From positions 1 to 9,761 of the forward strand of contig CALKVC010000016.1 in NCBI GenBank assembly GCA_937996595.1: a stretch of 9,761 bases of DNA, given 5' to 3'. This document shows positions 7,146-9,761 of this stretch, piece by piece (position 1 is the first letter of the stretch; every line of letters starts with the position of its first letter). Made by a program: the position numbers and the translations under genes. The notes under the pieces were generated by a model. It was given only the letters and a program-made list of their open reading frames with translations, searched no databases and was not told the origin of the DNA. The DNA is from an uncultured Chitinophagaceae bacterium. GTDB lineage: Bacteria; Bacteroidota; Bacteroidia; Chitinophagales; Chitinophagaceae.

Positions 7146-7290
7146 ATATGCATGATTAGGTAATAGTGGGCTAACGGAAACTTACAATCTTTTGATGAAC
7201 GGTATCCCCTTTACCCTTTTTTTTCTGAACTTTAAAGAGCATCCGGAACATATCCGGATAAAACAATACTAAAACCTAAATTACCTGCAG

Positions 7291-7674
7291 ATGAACAATG
7301 CAATCAGCTGGTTTGAAATTCCGGCAACCAACATGCAACGGGCACAAAAATTTTACGAAACCATTTTCGGTATCAGTATGATACCGATGGATATGGAAAA
7401 TATTAAAATGTGCATGTTCCCTTTAAATGATATGATGACACAGGTTGGTGGCGCCATCGTTGACAGCGGCGGCTTTCACAAAGCATCCATAACCGATGGC
7501 GTTTTGATTTATTTAAATGGAAACCCGGATGTACAGCACGTTTTGGACAGAGTAGAAGCAGCTGGTGGCACCATCATGGTTCCTAAAACCCAGATATCTC
7601 CCGAATACGGCTTCATGGCTGTGTTTGCAGATACGGAAGGTAACCGCATCGGGTTACACAGTATTCCCCAATAA
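7291..7674 (+). CDS. VOC family protein (glyoxalase / bleomycin-resistance fold)
   Basis: A 127-residue cytoplasmic protein with the two-module vicinal-oxygen-chelate fold. Module one runs about residues 3-57, starting ISWFEIPATNMQRAQKFYETIFG. Module two runs about 68-124, with a VLIYLNG strand, a VQHVLDRVEAAGGTIMVPKT helix-strand unit and the closing ADTEGNRIGLHS. The first strand has W7 where true glyoxalase I carries its metal-binding histidine, so I do not assign glyoxalase activity; many such proteins have no known substrate. The AHSA1-type gene starts 10 bases after its stop, so the two are probably co-transcribed. Upstream, after the terminator at 7145, 145 bases could hold a promoter; TTTG at 7191-7194 followed 17 bases on by TACCCTTT (7212-7219) is a weak candidate. 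The nearby ATCCGG repeats (7240-7260) may be incidental. Confidence 0.88.
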   Translation: MNNAISWFEIPATNMQRAQKFYETIFGISMIPMDMENIKMCMFPLNDMMTQVGGAIVDSGGFHKASITDGVLIYLNGNPDVQHVLDRVEAAGGTIMVPKTQISPEYGFMAVFADTEGNRIGLHSIPQ

Positions 7675-7684
7675 CGATATATTT

Positions 7685-8185
7685 ATGACAACATTTTCAT
7701 GGAACCGTTTTGTGGTACGCATTACCGTTAGTGCTTCTCCCAAAGACCTGTATAAGGCATGGGCAACCCGCAAGGGACTGGAGCATTGGTTTCTTCGCCT
7801 GTCAGAATTTAAAACGGCTAATGGCATAATAAGGCCCGCAACCGAATTCATAGAACCCGGTGACAGTTACCGGTGGCTCTGGCATGGCTGGCCAGATGAA
7901 ACCGTTGAATTGGGAAATATAACGGACTGCAACGGAAAAGACTGCCTGTGTTTCACGTTTGGGAAAGCCGGCGATTGTACGGTTACCATCAAAACGATTG
8001 AAGGTGAAAATATGGTGGAACTGGTACAGGAAAATATTCCTGATGATGAAACCGGCATGAGAAATTACCACCTCGGATGTAAGACCGGATGGACGTTTTA
8101 CCTGGCCAACCTTAAATCTGTGCTGGAAGGCGGCTTAGACCTCAGGAACAGGAATGAAAAAATTACCGGGGTAGTAAATTCATGA
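7685..8185 (+). CDS. SRPBCC / AHSA1-like domain protein
   Basis: A 166-residue protein of the START/Bet v 1-like SRPBCC fold, AHSA1 (activator of Hsp90 ATPase homolog 1-like) subgroup. The first strand WNRFVVRITVSASPKDLYKAW and helix TRKGLEHWF are typical. They are followed by beta strands with YRWLWHGWPDETVELGNI and VELVQENIP, and the closing long helix GCKTGWTFYLANLKSVLEGG is the most diagnostic piece. The frame is open further upstream (to 7565), but I chose the ATG at 7685 because it begins the domain and leaves a 10-base gap after the VOC gene, whereas the longer start would overlap that gene by 110 bases. No signal peptide. Members of this group probably bind small hydrophobic ligands; bacterial ones are mostly of unknown function and rarely act with Hsp90. 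Pairing with a VOC gene is commonly seen, but this does not settle a role. Confidence 0.88.
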   Translation: MTTFSWNRFVVRITVSASPKDLYKAWATRKGLEHWFLRLSEFKTANGIIRPATEFIEPGDSYRWLWHGWPDETVELGNITDCNGKDCLCFTFGKAGDCTVTIKTIEGENMVELVQENIPDDETGMRNYHLGCKTGWTFYLANLKSVLEGGLDLRNRNEKITGVVNS

Positions 8186-8197
8186 TATTAATATTCT

Positions 8198-8222
8198 CTG
8201 AAGATCTTCCTATGATCTTCAG
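8198..8222. repeat. Perfect 9-bp inverted repeat between AHSA1 and membrane-protein genes
   Basis: CTGAAGATC at 8198-8206 is the exact reverse complement of GATCTTCAG at 8214-8222, with a 7-base loop. It starts 13 bases after the AHSA1-like stop and ends 22 bases before the next start. No T run follows on the plus strand, so it is not a standard intrinsic terminator; it may be a processing or attenuation hairpin or an operator. GAAGATCTTC at 8200-8209 is itself a 10-bp palindrome, giving a competing fold. Confidence 0.6.
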
Positions 8223-8243
8223 CATATGCTACGATCGAGTTAA

Positions 8244-8687
8244 ATGACGAATAAAAAGACAACATATCTTATATGGTTTGTAATTGTATGCCAGTTACTC
8301 ACTGGTGTATTTCATTCCATTAGCCTCTTTGTTGATCCGGCACCCAAAAACGAAACAGAAAAGCAATTGCTCGGTTTGATGAATGATTACCATATGCCCG
8401 ACGGTATGGGATTTAATCCAAGTTTCAGCAGCCTGTTCCTGGCACTGAGTGCCTGTTTCAGTTTGCTCTGTTTCATGGGAGCATGGATCAATGTATACCT
8501 GCTTCGGAAAAAGATAGCTGTTGACATAGTAAAAGGACTCATGCGAATACAGGTTTTTATTTTTGCCGCCTGTTTTGCAATGATGGCCCTTTTTACCTTC
8601 CTGCCGCCGGTGATTTGTACCGGGTTGATTTTTGCAGGTTGCCTGGCATCTTATGTTACAGCAACACATAAAAACCATTCCGCATAA
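8244..8687 (+). CDS. Small four-helix integral membrane protein of unknown function
   Basis: A 147-residue protein with four predicted membrane helices: about residues 8-30 (YLIWFVIVCQLLTGVFHSIS), 60-86 (SFSSLFLALSACFSLLCFMG), 101-120 (IQVFIFAACFAMMALFTF) and 122-140 (PVICTGLIFAGCLASYV). A polar loop of about 30 residues follows helix 1 and includes the charged NETEKQLLGLMNDYHMPDG. The size and layout resemble small membrane proteins annotated as LIC_13387 family, but I cannot confirm this without a search. It starts 58 bases after the AHSA1-like gene, with a hairpin between, and could belong to the same transcript. No catalytic motif is visible. A supporting role in the cell envelope is possible, but nothing in the sequence shows it. 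Confidence 0.75.
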   Translation: MTNKKTTYLIWFVIVCQLLTGVFHSISLFVDPAPKNETEKQLLGLMNDYHMPDGMGFNPSFSSLFLALSACFSLLCFMGAWINVYLLRKKIAVDIVKGLMRIQVFIFAACFAMMALFTFLPPVICTGLIFAGCLASYVTATHKNHSA

Positions 8688-8736
8688 AAGCAGCGCTTAA
8701 GGTATTTTTCATTCTTTTTATGTAAACAAATGCATT

Positions 8737-9612
8737 ATGAAAAAACTAAGCTGTCTGCCATTAATTTTCTTATTGCTTATGGCAAAGCAATCCATTTCGC
8801 AAAAACTTCCCTGCAGCCATCCCGTATACCGTCAGTTTGATTTCTGGATTGGAGAATGGGAGGCTTACGGCGTGAAAGGGAATAAAGCCGGCGACAGTAA
8901 AATAAGCCTGATCATGGACAGTTGCGTGGTATTGGAAGAATGGACAAGCGCCGGGCTTCAACAAGGTTTCCGGTATGCCGGTAAAAGTTTTAATACCTAT
9001 AATAATGCGGCAAAGCAATGGCAGCAAACCTGGACAGACAATACAGGCAGTACCACTTTCTATACAGAAGGTAAATTCCTCGACAACAAGATCATTTTCA
9101 AAACTGCTCCGTTCAAATTCACAAAAGATACACTGGCTACCCGGCGATTGACGTTCTTTAACCTGGGCGTGAACAGAGTAAGGCAACTGGGTGAAATATC
9201 TAAAGACAATGAAAACACCTGGGCTATAGAATATGATCTGGAATACCGGCGAAAATTGAACTACCCATCCGCAGTAGCTGATACATTGTTTTACCACATG
9301 CAAACAGCCTATAATAGCGGGAACTTTGAGAAGATTGCATCTTATTATGCCGATGCAGGAAAGATTATCGGAAAGAATGAAGAAGTGTCAGGCCGCGAGG
9401 CAATCATCAAATACTGGAAAGGTTTTGCATCACTGGGAGGTACCTGGAAACTTAGCAAATTGGAGGCAGAACAGGTTGGTAACAACATCATTTGGCAAAA
9501 AGGCGTTTCAGAAATAACGGATAAGAATAACCGAAAACATAAAGTTTCTTTTACCCTGGTACTTACCCGGGAAGGAAACGAATGGAAGATACTGCAGGAC
9601 GCCTATTGGTAA
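8737..9612 (+). CDS. Secreted two-domain protein: DUF1579-like domain fused to NTF2-like (SnoaL/DUF4440) domain
   Basis: A 291-residue exported protein. Residues 1-21 or 22 are a signal peptide (MKKLSCLPLIFLLLMAKQSIS). About 28-172 resembles DUF1579-type lipocalin-like beta-barrel proteins, with the hallmark YRQFDFWIGEWEAYG, a conserved VVLEEWTS strand and RYAGKSFNTYN-AKQWQQTWTDN. About 180-291 is an NTF2-like domain of the SnoaL/DUF4440 kind, with ADTLFYHMQTAYNSGNFEKI, SYYADAGKII, the GREAIIKYWKGF helix and the final strands VSFTLVLTREGNEWKILQDAYW. Both halves look complete and in frame, so this appears to be a real fusion and not a sequencing join. It starts 49 bases after the membrane protein gene; whether it shares that transcript is unclear. 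Ligand binding is likely for both folds, but no substrate or catalytic residues can be named. Confidence 0.82.
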   Translation: MKKLSCLPLIFLLLMAKQSISQKLPCSHPVYRQFDFWIGEWEAYGVKGNKAGDSKISLIMDSCVVLEEWTSAGLQQGFRYAGKSFNTYNNAAKQWQQTWTDNTGSTTFYTEGKFLDNKIIFKTAPFKFTKDTLATRRLTFFNLGVNRVRQLGEISKDNENTWAIEYDLEYRRKLNYPSAVADTLFYHMQTAYNSGNFEKIASYYADAGKIIGKNEEVSGREAIIKYWKGFASLGGTWKLSKLEAEQVGNNIIWQKGVSEITDKNNRKHKVSFTLVLTREGNEWKILQDAYW

Positions 9613-9644
9613 AAATCACAGAGAAAACCGTTATGTTTGTTTCT

Positions 9645-9679
9645 TTGGAATTAACGTATTCTGCTATTGAATATTCCAA
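9645..9679. repeat. Imperfect inverted repeat downstream of the two-domain gene
   Basis: TTGGAA (9645-9650) pairs with TTCCAA (9674-9679), and TATTC (9657-9661) pairs with GAATA (9669-9673), with a 6-base bulge on the left side and a 7-base loop. It lies 33 bases after the stop at 9612 and four T occur just after it (9680-9683). It might be a weak transcription terminator, but the stem is AT-rich and bulged, so support is poor. Confidence 0.25.
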
Positions 9680-9709
9680 TTTTAATGTAATTCTTTTTAA
9701 TTATAATTT

Positions 9710-9737
9710 GTACCTTTTTGCTTGCCCAAAAAGGTAC
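9710..9737. repeat. Perfect 11-bp hairpin, possible dispersed intergenic repeat or bidirectional terminator
   Basis: GTACCTTTTTG at 9710-9720 is the exact reverse complement of CAAAAAGGTAC at 9727-9737, with loop CTTGCC. A second related piece, CCCAAAAAAGG, follows at 9737-9747. From memory, stem-loops of the form CTTTTTG-CTTGCC-CAAAAAG followed by another A-rich copy recur in intergenic regions of many Bacteroidota genomes, so this may be a dispersed repeat. The rest of 9613-9761 is AT-rich with no gene I can support. Confidence 0.6.
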
Positions 9738-9761
9738 CCAAAAAAGGCCCCCGCAATCGAT

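Noticed and set aside
6754..7153. Alternative frames over the secreted Spy-like gene (6754-7059 plus, 6851-7153 minus)
   Set aside because: The frame from 6722 has a textbook signal peptide and a family-like helical pattern, and the others have neither.
7240..7262. ATCCGG repeated twice upstream of the VOC gene, considered as an operator
   Set aside because: The copies are only 6-8 bases long and their self-complementary core makes such matches likely by chance. No second supporting signal was found.
7565..7684. Upstream extension of the AHSA1-like frame by 40 codons
   Set aside because: It would overlap the VOC gene by 110 bases and gives residues unrelated to the SRPBCC fold. The ATG at 7685 fits the domain start and the operon spacing.

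Overview
The window looks like an ordinary chromosomal stretch from a member of the phylum Bacteroidota, most likely the family Chitinophagaceae. This rests on recognising the protein families (a DUF5606 protein, a TonB-receptor-like barrel with a carboxypeptidase-regulatory N-terminal domain, an M3 oligoendopeptidase of the Bacteroidota type), on A-rich regions upstream of starts instead of strong Shine-Dalgarno sites, and on a moderate-GC coding style. I see no transposase, integrase, phage gene, tRNA, rRNA or CRISPR array.

Left part, minus strand (1-2219): a DUF5606 protein is followed after 54 bases by an M3-family zinc oligoendopeptidase. The peptidase runs off the left edge and lacks only its extreme C-terminus. 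The two genes probably share a transcript. A 147-base divergent intergenic region (2220-2366) separates them from everything to the right, all of which lies on the plus strand.

Centre (2367-7145): this is the most interesting part. A large outer-membrane beta-barrel protein is followed after 34 bases by an ECF sigma factor with an apparent TTG start. Next come a short single-pass, cysteine-free anti-sigma-like protein and, overlapping it by 4 bases, a membrane-anchored Spy/CpxP/CnrX-like periplasmic sensor protein. A secreted small helical Spy-like protein follows and ends at a clear intrinsic terminator. The order sigma, minimal anti-sigma, anchored periplasmic sensor, soluble periplasmic helical protein suggests an envelope or metal stress regulon. 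Its logic resembles the CnrYXH system of Cupriavidus, but in a Bacteroidota setting and with an outer-membrane barrel attached.

Right part (7146-9761): a VOC-fold protein and an AHSA1/SRPBCC protein sit 10 bases apart. They are followed by a small four-helix membrane protein, and then by a secreted two-domain protein that joins a DUF1579-like domain to an NTF2-like (SnoaL/DUF4440) domain. Several inverted repeats lie between these genes. A perfect 11-bp hairpin near the right edge may be a dispersed Bacteroidota-type intergenic repeat.
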